A stretch of DNA of 64,000 nt from Phytophthora quininea (GCA_011947345.1 JAAVTG010000843.1:157276-221275), one strand, 5' to 3'; counted from the stretch's first letter, positions 34,775-45,585 are shown. Made by a program: numbers and translations. The notes: generated by a model not told the origin, from the sequence alone.

Positions 34775-36050
34775 ATGCTGTCGAGGTTGCTGCGGTGTCC
34801 GGGCGCGCTCCGGCTGGCGGTCGCCGGTTGTCAAGCGTCAGAAGCTCTCTCTCTTCAGGTTACGAGGAGCCTCAGCTCAACGCTACCGAACGACCTTCCA
34901 GTACCGAGAAGTACCGGTACTCATAATAAAATTACGAAACCGGAGCTCAAGGTTTTGACCGCGCTGCAAGTGTACAAGGAACTGAAGGGGGACACGGAGG
35001 TACTCCGAAGGTTTATCATCCCTGCGGGAGACTCTCGATGGCCTCCGGAATTGTGGGGTTATCGATTGGGGACGGCCGTCAACAAAGTTCGCTGCAAGCT
35101 AAAACAAAATGGTGTCTCCGTCGAGTTTGCAGACGAACTAAGACGATTGGACTTTGTCGAGGACGCCCTCGACTTCCGGTGGAATGAGCGCATCATGCCA
35201 GCCTTCCGCCACTTTTTCAAACTACGAGGCCATTTGGACGTCCCTAGAGAATTTGTAGTACCGGTCGGAGATACATCGTGGCCGGAAATGTCGTGGGGTT
35301 AAAACTTGGGGTACTGGTCAGTAGTATCCGTTGGAAGGGATGTCATGCTGCCCGTCAACGTCAAGAACTAGAAGCGATGGGGTTTTGCTTTGGGTCGATT
35401 TATGACAGGGACTGGAACGACAAAATTCTGCCGTCGTTGAAAGCGTATCGCGACGAGTTCCGCCACTGCATCGTGGAGCAGGATTTCGTCGTTCCGTCGT
35501 CTCCACCGTGGCCAGCCAAGGCGTGGAAGATGCCGCTTGGAAGAGTCGTACTGGATATGCGATTCCTAGGGCATTTTGGAGCACAGAGTGCTCGGGACCG
35601 TGACATTCTGGACGAGCTGGGCTTTTCGTGGGATTGCAGGGCATCAGTATGGGACGAACGTATCATGCCTGCGCTGGAAGTGTACTTCGCAGAAAATGGT
35701 CATTGTCGGATCCCCGCGAATTCGTTGTTCCTTCTTGCGATCTGTGGCCGACGAGTGCGTGGGGAATGGCCCTTGGGAAGCGGATTGATGGCATCCGGAA
35801 TAAAGGGACGTATTTCCGCAACGTTGGACGCGATGCCAATCGGTTGGAGGAACTGGAGTACTCTTTTAAACTTTACAAGAAACCATGGGAGAAATACGTT
35901 GTGCCGCTGCTTGAAACCTACGCGGACAGTTTTGGTGATAACGCAGTTCCTCCGACGTTTGTGATCCCATCGGAAGGTCCTTGGCCAAAGAAGATGTGGG
36001 GCGTTGGACTGGGTATTATTGTGGCACATAACCCGCAGCACTGGAGGTAA
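34775..36050 (+). pseudogene. Helicase-associated-like repeat protein, copy B (longest copy)
   Basis: Starts at 34775 with an arginine-, leucine- and alanine-rich N-terminus lacking acidic residues, which resembles a mitochondrial presequence. Five repeats follow, each with V-L/W-x-P ... A-L-x-x-Y/F ... V-P ... W-P ... W-G-x-x-L-G ... and a closing L-x-x-L/M-G-F/Y-S/C-F/W. This is the pattern of oomycete helicase-associated domain proteins, although no helicase core is present. One-base breaks near 35295 (after a GGGG run) and near 35735 split the frame. The function is unknown; nucleic-acid binding is a guess from the family name. Confidence 0.6.
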
Positions 36051-36660
36051 ACACGCTTGGAATTGTGGAATTGGAGTCGAGTCCCACCGAGTCATCGCAG
36101 CTGAGTCTCCTCTCAGCGTTTGCGGTCTTGGTTGTGGCAGCTTCGGTCGATGGTTTGACAACTGGGCTGGAATCCGTCGCAGTCGAGATCCGGAAGAACT
36201 GCGGCGAGGGAAGCTTGAATATGCAGTGCTGGCACATTCGCCTTCGTTTTGTGATTAACATAGAGGATAATACAAGTAGGTTTGTTCAGTAGTTCGGGGT
36301 TTAAATGACGATGAAGCGGCGAAGCTGCCAGTAGAGCGTTGACATCATCGGGTTGCTAAAGTTCAAGGGTCTATCACACCGTCACTTTCTAAACCAAGTC
36401 TCACTTACTTCGTCTTTTACAACAACAATCTTGATTTCCCTCCATAGCACGGCACTTATCGCATACAAATCGTTACCGTGTAAGAACTGCGAAATCATTA
36501 CCGGTATGCTACTGCAGCTTATCTCAGGTACCGATAGCAAGTGCAACACAGCGCACACTATTATTTTGTATGCAGTGAACCATGACCGCAAACGCTGAGA
36601 GGAGACTCAGCTGCGATGACTCGGTGGGACTCGACTCCAATTCCACAATTCCAAGCGTGT
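36051..36660. other. Centre of a second palindrome
   Basis: 36051-36130 and 36581-36660 are inverted copies of each other and extend the pairing of copies B and C. The unpaired centre (36131-36580) contains a diverged copy of the sequence upstream of the START-FYVE genes (GACATCATCGGGTTGCT, TCTATCACACCGTCAC), showing that a START-FYVE promoter fragment sits at the turning point. Confidence 0.7.
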
Positions 36661-37511
36661 TTACCTCCAGTGCTGCGGGTTATGTGCCACAATAATACCC
36701 AGTCCAACGCCCCACATCTTCTTTGGCCAAGGACCTTCCGATGGGATCACAAACGTCGGAGGAACTGCGTTATCACCAAAACTGTCCGCGTAGGTTTCAA
36801 GCAGCGGCACAACGTATTTCTCCCATGGTTTCTTGTAAAGTTTAAAAGAGTACTCCAGTTCCTCCAACCGATTGGCATCGCGTCCAACGTTGCGGAAATA
36901 CGTCCCTTTATTCCGGATGCCATCAATCCGCTTCCCAAGGGCCATTCCCCACGCACTCGTCGGCCACAGATCGCAAGAAGGAACAACGAATTCGCGGGGA
37001 TCCGACAATGACCATTTTCTGCGAAGTACACTTCCAGCGCAGGCATGATACGTTCGTCCCATACTGATGCCCTGCAATCCCACGAAAAGCCCAGCTCGTC
37101 CAGAATGTCACGGTCCCGAGCACTCTGTGCTCCAAAATGCCCTAGGAATCGCATATCCAGTACGACTCTTCCAAGCGGCATCTTCCACGCCTTGGTTGGC
37201 CACGGTGGAGACGACGGAACGACGAAATCCTGCTCTGCGCGTTGTACTACTGGAAGGTCCGCGCCATCCCCACTGTCCTCCAGCACTGCGCTGAAGCCTC
37301 TCGCTACCAGATCAGCACGAACCCTTGACGTACGGCAACCATCGGCCGCCAACCAAATCGCCATCGCTTGTCCGGGACGCCACGCGCGGCGCGTTGAGCG
37401 CCGCACCAAAGTTGACAGCATTGCCGCACGATTATGAGCTGCAACTGCTGCAGCTTTGGTCCGTGTCAAAATTATGGAGGTTCTGTCAAAATGACGGTTC
37501 CGTCTCCCCAT
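36661..37511 (-). pseudogene. Helicase-associated-like repeat protein, copy C (internally deleted)
   Basis: Inverted copy of the end of copy B. From 36661 to about 37233 it matches 35478-36050; it then jumps directly to the arginine-rich upstream stretch, joining V-V-Q-R-A to E-Q-D-F-V-V. About 930 bases, including the presequence and the first two repeats, are missing. A frame shift also separates 36661-37083 from the rest. Confidence 0.65.
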
Positions 37512-37941
37512 ACCTTCGCCACCGAGCTTGTATTTCCAACATCATGTAATGTCATTTTGCGCCTCGACTCGTGAAAGCGCTACAGTCGTTAACGGAAGCA
37601 AAACCATGGTCGACCTCGCCATCATCAACTACGGCCACGTAGCTCAGCCGAGTACATCAGGAAAAGCAAAGTTGAGTCTCCTTATTTCTTGTGCGAACTC
37701 AACGGAGACACCACGCCGTTTTAGCTTGCTACAAACTTTGTTGACGGCCGCTCCCAGTCGGTAGCCCCATAGTTCCTGAGGCCAGTGAGAGTCCCCCACG
37801 GCGATGATGAAATCACGAAGGACTGGGTACTAGATCCACGCTGAATCTCCTCGTTGACAACCACCCCACCCGCCCTCGACAGCATGAGAAACGTGAACGA
37901 CAGTTGTCCAAACCAATATAAAAACTGCTATGAAGTTTCGC

Positions 37942-38374
37942 TTATTTCACGTTGTTGTAGATAGTGATCTTGGGGTGTCTAAACTGATAGTACTCGTTCG
38001 CCAGCCCCTCGTAGTGCGTGCCCTTGAATCTCGCCGTAACAGCCTCCGTACTCTCCCCGTTCGTGCTCCACACCGCAAATTTCTTCTCCTTGTACTCCTG
38101 GTCCTTCAGCATTCTCTCCAACTTCTCGATGGCGAACTCGTCCGTGGCCCTTTTAGCCCAGTTGAGTACTCGTAGCCTGATGTTGAAAGCAAATCTCTCT
38201 TCCCCATCGGCAGTCTTCCTGTCCGACCGCAACACGCGTTTCGTGTCGTCGCTGGGAACCGTGTCGACCGACTGGATCTCGTTTGATGTCACCTTCGGAA
38301 GCGTCAAGTCCGTGAAAACCGCGTCACTTGAGGAAAGTGGCAGCAAGTGCCAGGACGACGATGCCAAAGCGCAT
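37942..38374 (-). pseudogene. RxLR effector, family 1, five-base deletion in the signal peptide
   Basis: The start at 38374 corresponds to the intact copy at 7005. Five bases are missing near 38330 compared with 6568-7005, so the signal peptide frame ends early. The RVLR motif, GEER motif and whole C-terminal domain remain open in the other frame. The span is exactly five bases shorter than the intact gene. The open part could only be made without secretion. Confidence 0.8.
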
Positions 38375-38763
38375 GGTTGGGGAGGGGGCCGAGAAGCTGG
38401 TGACTTGGTTGGTAGGAAGCACGTTACGAAGTGAGGTCCATTTCCAATCCAACGATCCACATCGTATTTATCTTTTCACTTCAATCCTCACTCATTTACA
38501 CCATTTAGGGGTAGGAATGTACATTTACAATAGTATTCATACTGCACACGATTGACTTCTCCTTTCTGGTACAGAGGATATTATAAACGAGTTGCGAACG
38601 GTTAAGTTGACGGAGAGAGCAGAGTCTGGTACTGCTTAGAAAATGCGTTTGCAATAAACGCGAGGCAATGACCACGTATCGCTGCTAAAAACGCTTTTTG
38701 GTGCTTGTACATGTAACCATTTCACGATGATGTTCCCAATTCTTGGGCCAATTTGGGCCAATA

Positions 38764-39057
38764 CCAGACGCTGGTCTAGTGTATTACGTGCCAAGCGATG
38801 TATATGCTGACCACGACAAAGGCAGAATGTACGGAGGAGGGACAATGCATGAAAGAAAGCATCGATGCGGTCTTCAACTTTTATACAGCAAAACGCATGC
38901 GGAGAACACAACAAAAACGTTTTCTTGTCCTGGAAACGTCGATATTGTCAGCTGGTTGTTGTTGCCCATCGTGCATTATCCCTCCTCCGTACATTCTGCC
39001 TTTGTCGTGGACAGCATAAACATCGCTTGGCACGTAATACACTAGACCAGCGTCTGG
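38764..39057. mobile_element. 294-bp MITE nested in the transposon's terminal repeat
   Basis: 86-base inverted repeats (38764-38849 and 38972-39057, three mismatches) begin CCAGACGCTGG and are flanked by TA on both sides (38762-38763, 39058-39059). The opposite terminal repeat of the host transposon has the uninterrupted sequence at the matching position (near 40875), which proves the insertion. The TA target and structure fit a Tc1/mariner-type MITE. Confidence 0.9.
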
Positions 39058-39158
39058 TACCGCATTTCGCATGTCATGAGCTACACCCATGTTCCGAGGC
39101 TAGGATATCTTACTATACGGAATGTGCTCAAACTTGAAGAAGTTGAAGTGTATTACCG

Positions 39159-40765
39159 TTAAACTGTGGCCTCAAATGCGAAGTCGCGGTCTTCATCCAC
39201 TGCAAGACCTTCTAGAAGCGAAAGCTCCTCTAGCTGGGCTACTAAATCCGATGATGCGGCGCTATGAGGATCGGGAAGAAGACCACTTGCCTTGAAGCCA
39301 TTTGCGATCGTGTCAACAGCTAGGCCGTTCCACGACTGCCGAATCCACCCGCAAATTTGCTCACGGTCCGGGCGCTCTAACACGAACTTCTTATTGGCAG
39401 GGCGTGGGCGCTTCAGTTGGTCCTGCATGTTGCACTGCCACAGCTTCCGTAGGTTAGCCTTGAACGGAAAATTCCACGCGACATCGGCCGGTTGCGAGAC
39501 GGCTGTAGCATGTGGTGGCACTTTCATGAGCGTGACGTTGATGGAGCTGGCAAAATGGACGACTTTGTCGGTCCAATGACCGCTAAAATCGTCCCACAAG
39601 AGCAAAATGGGCTCTTGTGGGAATGGACGGCAGGCAAAGTGGAAGCGTAAGAACTCCACTGACAGTTCCTCATTCCACCAGCCTGGTGCGTACCAATATA
39701 GAGTTAGTTAGCAAACAGCACTACAGCAATATAAAAGCCAAAACAATCTGACCTTTCGAGTTGCCGTAAATCCGTAAAGTCTCGCTGTCTTGAACTGGTG
39801 ACATGCGCTTCCAAATCCGCTTGCCGAAACCATGCCTCATCTTGTTGTTTTGGATCTGGATCTCTGGCTTTCGCGAAGGCTTCACCTTGAACACGACAAA
39901 AGGAGTGCAGCGGTACCCGTTGCTGTCACCTAGCAACATAACAGTAGCACGCTCTTTCGAAGCACCGCTACACTTAACCCACACGGTCTTGGCCCCGCGT
40001 TTACACAAGGTTTTTTGCTACATATTCAAAGAACACGGCTAGAGCATAAGTAGAATTAGTGTCAGTTAGTTGAGTAAAAGACAACAGAATTTGTACCTGT
40101 CTGATCAGCGTTGTACACGCGCGATATCCCCAGGTTCAGCATCACCGCTTGAACATCAGCGGCGAATGCATTCGCAACTGCTTGGATGTCCGCAGGGCTG
40201 ATTTGTGCCTGACGGGTGGGAGTTCTAAGGCTGAAATGATGTCGCCGCTTGAACCCCACCACCCACTTGTCCGACGCCATAAAGTCCACGACACCAGCCT
40301 CTGCAGCGACCTCGCGAGCCTTCATGGAAAGCATCTGCGCTGAGACTGGAATTCCTTCGCTGCGCAGCTCGTTCACCCACACTACCAATTCAGACTCGGA
40401 GTCGTTAGATAGTATAGTACCTAGACCAATTTGGCGCAGTTTGGCATGCTCGCGCTTTCCCGACGCTGCCGCAGCCTCCAGCTGCTTTCGGTTGCGCCTC
40501 CACCGGAGAATTTGGGTGCGCCTTGACTGGTAAAAAGCTGGGTCCAGCGCAGGAAAGAAGTGAGTAATTGTCGAGCGGATGTCGCTCTCGTCGAGACGAG
40601 CGAGAATTGCGAGCTTTTAGCGACCGTGACGGGTTGGAGCTTGTACTGCTTGGCTCGGCGGCCGAGACCACCTCGGCGCGGCCTTCCCACTGGGCGTGTC
40701 ACCGCCATTTGGTAAATGAGTGCAATGTTTGGCATTCGTTCGTAGAAAAAAACTACTGGACGGCA
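39159..40765 (-). pseudogene. Pogo/CENP-B-type DDE transposase (frame broken)
   Basis: The N-terminal part carries a helix-turn-helix and CENP-B-type DNA-binding region (40062-40500). The DDE superfamily domain follows: Y-N-A-D-Q-T carries the first catalytic aspartate, L-L-L-W-D-D-F-S-G-H the second, and S-Q-P-A-D-V-A-W-N the third region. Two introns fit GT-AG rules and keep the frame: 40039-40096 (58 bases) and 39683-39752 (70 bases). An A-run near 40012 has one base too many for a continuous frame, and further shifts lie in the N-terminus. It would cut and paste its own element at TA sites. Confidence 0.75.
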
Positions 40766-41189
40766 TAGCTGTAGCTCTTGACATGCGTCCAACTGTCTTT
40801 GAATTCACGCTTTCCTATTGGACAAACTGACGTTGTATCTCTTGAGCTGCGGTAGCTCATGACATGCGAAATGCGGTATTGGCCCAAATTGGCCCAAGAA
40901 TTGGGAACATCATCGTGAAATGGTTACATGTGCAAGCACCAAAAAGCGTTTTTAGCAGCGATACGTGGTCATTGCCTCGCGTTTATTGCAAACGCATTTT
41001 CTAAGCAGTACCAGACTCTGCTCTCTCCGTCAACTTAACCGTTCGCAACCATATCGCATTCGTTTATAGTAAAAAGCATTGAGATGCCCATACGACTATG
41101 ATCTTGGGATCGGCAGTGCGATGGGATTCGTACTCGTACTCGAACTCACTTCCGATTTTGATTGAGTTCAGCCACTCGACCAAGTTCGA

Positions 41190-41560
41190 CCCCAACCAGG
41201 CGTTTTGGGGTTATCCTCTTGATCATTGCTGTCACTTTTTTGCTAGCAGTATCGCCATCTCCACGGACTCGACGGCATCGTCGGAATTAGGTCGATCGGT
41301 CAATACCAAGCGGTCTTTGCGGTCGAGCAGCCAGAGCGATGAAGAAGAGAGAGGTTTCAACCTTTTTTTTTTGGGGGGCAACAAAGTTCAGGGCGAAGTT
41401 GCTAAAAATCAAAAGGAGAACCTAGATAGTTATAGAGAGGGTCAAAGGTACGAACCACGAGACTCTGGCGGACGAGTTCACGGTCCATATAGGCCCGCAC
41501 GTGAGCATTTATCACAACAATGTTGGAAAAAACGATATCACTACTTAGAGAGACGCTTTG
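41190..41560 (+). pseudogene. Decayed RxLR effector (family 1)
   Basis: R-S-L-R followed by an acidic DEEER stretch lies at about 41300-41350. Upstream, in another frame, R-F-G-V-I-L-L-I-I-A-V begins a signal-peptide-like stretch whose first codon is AGG where the intact genes have ATG. Downstream, past a run of ten T and six or seven G at 41358-41381, a third frame carries L-A-D-E-F and I-Y-H-N-N-V, matching the C-terminal tail of the intact gene. Lost start and several frame shifts. Confidence 0.65.
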
Positions 41561-42297
41561 ATGGTTGACAGAAGATGGAATAGCAATTGCATGTCATTGA
41601 CTATGCCTAAAAGCCTCCTGTAGTTTCAAAGTTCTGTGTTTGCTTCACTAGTATGGCTTTTGCCTACCGCCCTCCACGATATGGATAGGGTCGCAGACGA
41701 CTCATCTGAGACGAACACTTCATAGGGAGAAGCGTAGTCGTAGAAACGCTCGAGGGTTTCGTTGGGAACTGCGCATCAGTTCATGAAGAGATAAATGAAA
41801 AAAATCGGAGTTCACAAGACCTGGTAGACCAAACATATCTGACAGCCAGCTAAAGCAACTAAATAGCAATGTGTAATTCGCTTGTGTAGTTTTGTTTTCA
41901 CGAGTACAGTGGATTACAATTGAGAGTTCATGGTTCGTAGTGCTACTTCTCATCAATCGGCACAAATCCACCACGTAAAAAAACAAAAAAACACACACAA
42001 GGTACACAGGGCCTGAATGCTCTTCGGACCAGAGCCATTGCATCGACGAATTTTCTTACAGGCATCATTGCAGGAATAGGAGTGCGGTCAATCTTACTTA
42101 TGTTTCGCTTCGTTTCTAGGCGACTGGCATCCTTTGTGGTGGAGATGCACAAGTTCGGCTACATTTTCATCAAGTTATCGCGATAAAACCAACGTCTTCT
42201 GGGAGTGTCTAATTTGTGCGGAATTGATTACTGAAGTAATTTGTGTCGGTTGTGCTTGTTCGAGCATATACAACAAGGCCGCCTCGACTCCATCCAT
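41561..42297. other. Intergenic; nothing recognised
   Basis: No open frame or repeat that I can support. The position fits a 3' flank of the RxLR gene at 42298-42660. Confidence 0.5.
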
Positions 42298-42660
42298 TTA
42301 GAATCCGAGATTTCTGCGGTACGTGGCGTAGCCATCATAGAGTGACTGGTACTTGTCACTCTTCTCCAGGTTGAGTTTCTTCTTGACCTTCTCCAGAGAA
42401 ACACCTTTCTCAAACCAGCGCGTGAAGGCATCCTCTTTGTATTGGCCGTCCTTGAGCATCTTGTTGTACTTGATGAAATTCAGTATCCTCTCTTCATCCG
42501 AAATAGCGCTTTCGCCTTTGGTGTTGCGGGTTCTCAAAAACCGTTCGCCTTTGTGATCCGCTTGGTGCTCGATCAACTTGATGGAGGTAACAGCGGAGTT
42601 GTGGGGAGCAATGATGCTTAAAGAGAAAATGCCGACAACTGCGGCAAGCAACAAGCGCAT
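42298..42660 (-). CDS. RxLR effector, family 2, intact
   Basis: 120-residue secreted protein. The start at 42660 gives a signal peptide (hydrophobic to about residue 18, N-S-A near residue 23); the upstream ATG at 42759 would bury it. RFLR is at residues 40-43 and DEER at 55-58. The C-terminal 60 residues contain a tryptophan (about 82) and several tyrosines at the spacing of a single WY-type helical bundle, and they are nearly identical to the broken copy at 26688-27079. Such proteins act inside plant cells after delivery by the pathogen; the target is not predictable here. Confidence 0.9.
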   Translation of the reverse strand: MRLLLAAVVGIFSLSIIAPHNSAVTSIKLIEHQADHKGERFLRTRNTKGESAISDEERILNFIKYNKMLKDGQYKEDAFTRWFEKGVSLEKVKKKLNLEKSDKYQSLYDGYATYRRNLGF

Positions 42661-43210
42661 GGTTGGTTTTAAGCTGGAGAATATGGCAGTGGTTGATGAA
42701 GTTGGCGGTTGAGAGGAAATTGGAAAGTGGGTAGAAATTACAGTCGAAAGCACTTTCACGATCGATTACAATGGTGTTTGAGACACGTGTTGTCGATCTT
42801 GACGGGCTAGTTTACGGGCCTGAATACTAGAACCGCGAACAGGTATAGGAAGTACAGTTTACAACCCACAAGCGGACAGTAATCGCAGACGATGCTGACA
42901 AAGAAAATGTCGAAGAGAAGAACGATAGGATTTTTTCAATGACATGAATAAGCGAATTACCAAGTTTTTATGCTCGAACTCGCCAAGAAACTACATTAAA
43001 AATGTGTAGATCTGTAGACCGATCGCTCAAGTAAAAGAAGATTTCCTTGATAAAGACTGTTGAACATATCTCACTGACGGCGTAGTTCGAGCAATTAAAT
43101 AATAGTTGTTGTCGTTGTTGTTGCGGTTAAGGCGACTACGCCTGAGGCGCGCTATGCAGCAACCTCGCCTACGGACCCTACGGCACGCCGAGAACCTGCG
43201 GTAGCTACCT
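42661..43210. other. Intergenic, with a GC-rich patch
   Basis: GTTGTTGTTG-type repeats near 43105 and a GC-rich patch (43130-43200) stand out from AT-rich surroundings. GAGCAATTAAATAATA near 43090 resembles AAGCAATTAAATAATA at the MITE edge (43211). No gene. Confidence 0.4.
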
Positions 43211-43420
43211 AAGCAATTAAATAATACAAGTAGGTTATAGCAAAGGCAAGTAGATTCGGTCGGCTACTTATAACTAGACTGTTGCTTGAACTGAGTAGTA
43301 TATGGTTATGGTCGCTACGCTCCGCAGAGTGCGTGCCGCTTTGATAGTACAGTCTACTTGTAAGTAGCTGGTTGAATCTACTTGACAAAAATCGCTGTAA
43401 CCTACTTGTATTGCTTAATT
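43211..43420. mobile_element. MITE-like foldback element
   Basis: Imperfect inverted repeats of about 55-60 bases. TACAAGTAGGTTATAG ... CAAGTAGATTC ... CTACTTATAACTAGACTG on the left matches, reversed, CAGTCTACTTGTAAGTAG ... GAATCTACTTG ... CTGTAACCTACTTGTA on the right. A unique loop of about 80 bases lies between. No coding sequence. Confidence 0.7.
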
Positions 43421-43966
43421 CCTCGGCGTAGTTCACTTTGGAGCTGCTTCTCACAAGACCTTTGAATAAAAACAGTGCAAAATCGAAAGTGGAGACCGCG
43501 AAATGGCTCACTGGAAGTTGTTGCAGTCGAGCGGGCACCTGGATCGCGGGCTGTCGCTCCTTCATGTCCGAGCCCAGCAGATAGCAAGCAGCGACAGCAA
43601 ACTGTTTCAAGTTGCGCTTGCGCTCCAGTGCCGTGAGCAAGCAGCTTGTTGCAATGGCATCAACGCGATGTTTGAACCACAACGGTATTGTGTTATCGTC
43701 AGAGCAATTCACAATTCTCTGTTGGTTTTATCCAATCGTATGCTTTTTCTTATTCCCCCGCCCCTAAAAAAACATTATGAAAATGAAGTGGGTGGGTGTG
43801 ACAACGCTCATGGATGGGTGGGATTCCGCTCTGTGTGGGTCCTTTTGACACTGTAATTTCTGCAAGATAGGTGCCAGATGGATACAACCCAAATATTGAG
43901 GTGGGTGGTCAGGCAAAGAATCGAAAAAGCCCATTGCCCCAAAACCTTTGTCCCAGTTTGCGAACC
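43421..43966. other. Intergenic with an uncertain open frame
   Basis: A minus-strand open frame (43209-43712) starts in this region and runs into the MITE. It shows no signal peptide and no family that I recognise. It may be the broken end of a transposon protein. Confidence 0.3.
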
Positions 43967-44541
43967 ATGACCACCATGCTGCGATCGTCAGCTCTGCTGC
44001 TGTTGGCGCTGCCTCTGTACTGCTCTGGGCCCTTCCAGACCTCCGTCCAGCTCTCCGTGAAGGCTGCGTCATCCCCCACTACTTTGTTCAAGTCGTCCAG
44101 GACGGAGAGGCCTGCAACGCTGTCAACAACGTCAAACCCATGTGCTCGTCCAAGGACTTTGTCTGCAGGATGGAGGTGGGCCATGAAATGGACGCCTTCG
44201 CGCCGTCCTGCCTGGTCTACGACCCTGAAAACATGCAGGACAATCCGTACCAGATCGAGGAGACAGCGGTGCGTCCCTGGGCCAATTGCGACCCAATGGC
44301 GGAGCTCCATCGCAAGATTGGAGACGCCCCAGTCTGCAAAAGAGACTTCCAGTGTCTCTGCTTGCATGGAGCAGGCCAAAGCTGCATCTGTGCGCCTCCA
44401 GACACAGTCGACGACGCCAGTGGAGCCAAAACCTGCAACAAAGGAACAAGCTGCGGAAAAACAGACTACTGCCACTATCTCCCAGCAGGAGGCAAAGCCT
44501 GCGGACAGAAACCCTACTACAAGAAGAGCAAAGGAGTGTAG
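43967..44541 (+). pseudogene. Secreted cysteine-rich protein, signal peptide out of frame
   Basis: The ATGs at 43967 and 43976 open a strong signal peptide (L-L-L-L-A-L-P-L), but the cysteine-rich mature part lies in the next frame from about 44070. It begins Y-F-V-Q-V-V-Q-D-G, as in the paralogues at 44630 and 46800. The cysteine pattern F-x-C-x-C, C-x-C-x-PPD, Y-C and C-x4-PYY is complete. No plausible intron joins the frames, so one base has been gained or lost near 44050. The mature part is otherwise open. Confidence 0.7.
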
Positions 44542-44629
44542 GATTTTGCATACTACGTATGAGGTAGTGTATGTCCTCTGTATGGCGAGGTTCTTGTTTG
44601 AACTACGAGTTGGTTGTAGTAATACCTCC

Positions 44630-45163
44630 TTACGAGAAGTAAGGTTTCTGGCCGCACTGCATTCCGCCGTCTTGGAGGTAGTGGCAGTACTGGCCGTCGC
44701 CACACCCTGCAGTGGCGTTGCCGCCGCACGTCGCCGCTCCACTTGCGTCGTCCACTGCATCGGGAGGAACACAAGTGCAGTCTTGGCCGTTGTCATGCAG
44801 ACACATGCAGTGGAAGTCGCGCTTGCACACGGGGGCATCGCCCACTTTTCGAGTCGCCGCAGCGTTCGGGTCGCACTTTTCCCACGTGTTCACCGAATTC
44901 TCCTCGGCCTCGTACGGGTTGTCCTGCATGTTGGACGGGTCGTACTCGATACACGACGGAGGCTCCATGTACGCCTCGTGGCCGGGTTTCATGCGGCAGA
45001 CAAAGTTCTTGGAAGCGCACATGGGCAGCGTCTTGTAGACGTAGTTGCAGTCTTCACCGTTCTGGACGACTTGGACGAAGTATTGCGGTGCCGTTTGAGC
45101 AGCGAAGACGAACGCAGCGCCGAAAGCTGCTAGGGCGATGGTGGTCGAACGGATCGTGAACAT
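44630..45163 (-). CDS. Secreted cysteine-rich protein, intact
   Basis: 177 residues with the start at 45163. The signal peptide ends near A-F-V-F-A-A (about residue 21) and is followed by T-A-P-Q-Y-F-V-Q-V-V. The mature part carries the family cysteine pattern: N-F-V-C, S-C, K-C, V-C-K-R-D-F-x-C-x-C, C-x-C-V-P-P-D, then C, C, Y-C and C-x3-PY. No known domain; probably an apoplastic protein stabilised by disulfides. It is the inverted copy of 46800-47321 within a duplication whose arms meet near 45670 and 46571. Confidence 0.85.
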   Translation of the reverse strand: MFTIRSTTIALAAFGAAFVFAAQTAPQYFVQVVQNGEDCNYVYKTLPMCASKNFVCRMKPGHEAYMEPPSCIEYDPSNMQDNPYEAEENSVNTWEKCDPNAAATRKVGDAPVCKRDFHCMCLHDNGQDCTCVPPDAVDDASGAATCGGNATAGCGDGQYCHYLQDGGMQCGQKPYFS

Positions 45164-45585
45164 CAGGACTGTTGGTACTGTAGATGCTTGCGAGCTGCAA
45201 ATTGAGAAGTGAGAGGTGGTGAACTTGGAGTTCCACATGAGAGGTGACGATTTGGAATTCGACAGATTGCTTTTCCGGCAAACGCCATAAGCGCGAAGCA
45301 ACGAGACGCTTGTACAGCCGACTTTCGATCTCCTCGATTTGTCCGATGGTTGGTTGGGATACCCACAACTTGACAATTTCGTTTTATGCTCGAAGATGGC
45401 GCGACAGCGTCGCGCAAACTGTTTGTTGATCAATTATGGTGTTCTCCATCAACAAAAAGGGTGGCAAGAGTATGCTAGACTCGGTTATGCATGCTGACTC
45501 ACAATCGTCGTCCTTGCTTTGCGTTGATGGAAAGGAGCTTAAAAGTCGAAAATTGCAAAGTGAAAGTTGGGAACCCTGACTGCAA

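Larger units (their letters stand above)
38584..41066 (-). mobile_element. Pogo-like DNA transposon with long terminal inverted repeats
   Basis: The terminal inverted repeats are about 200 bases. 38591-38765 and 40875-41049 match over 175 bases with one difference, and the match continues inward at 39060-39084 and 40852-40874 once a nested MITE is skipped. TA flanks both ends (38582-38583 and 41067-41068). The right repeat has about nine extra bases near its outer end. Inside is a CENP-B/pogo-type transposase gene on the minus strand. Confidence 0.88.

Noticed and set aside
43209..43712. Minus-strand open frame of 167 codons
   Set aside because: Half of it lies in the MITE-like foldback and no family is recognisable; kept only as a note in the intergenic entry.
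43871..45133. 420-codon plus-strand open frame across the cysteine-rich cluster
   Set aside because: It runs through the signal peptide of one gene, then the wrong frame of its mature part, then antisense to the next gene; no domain or composition supports it.
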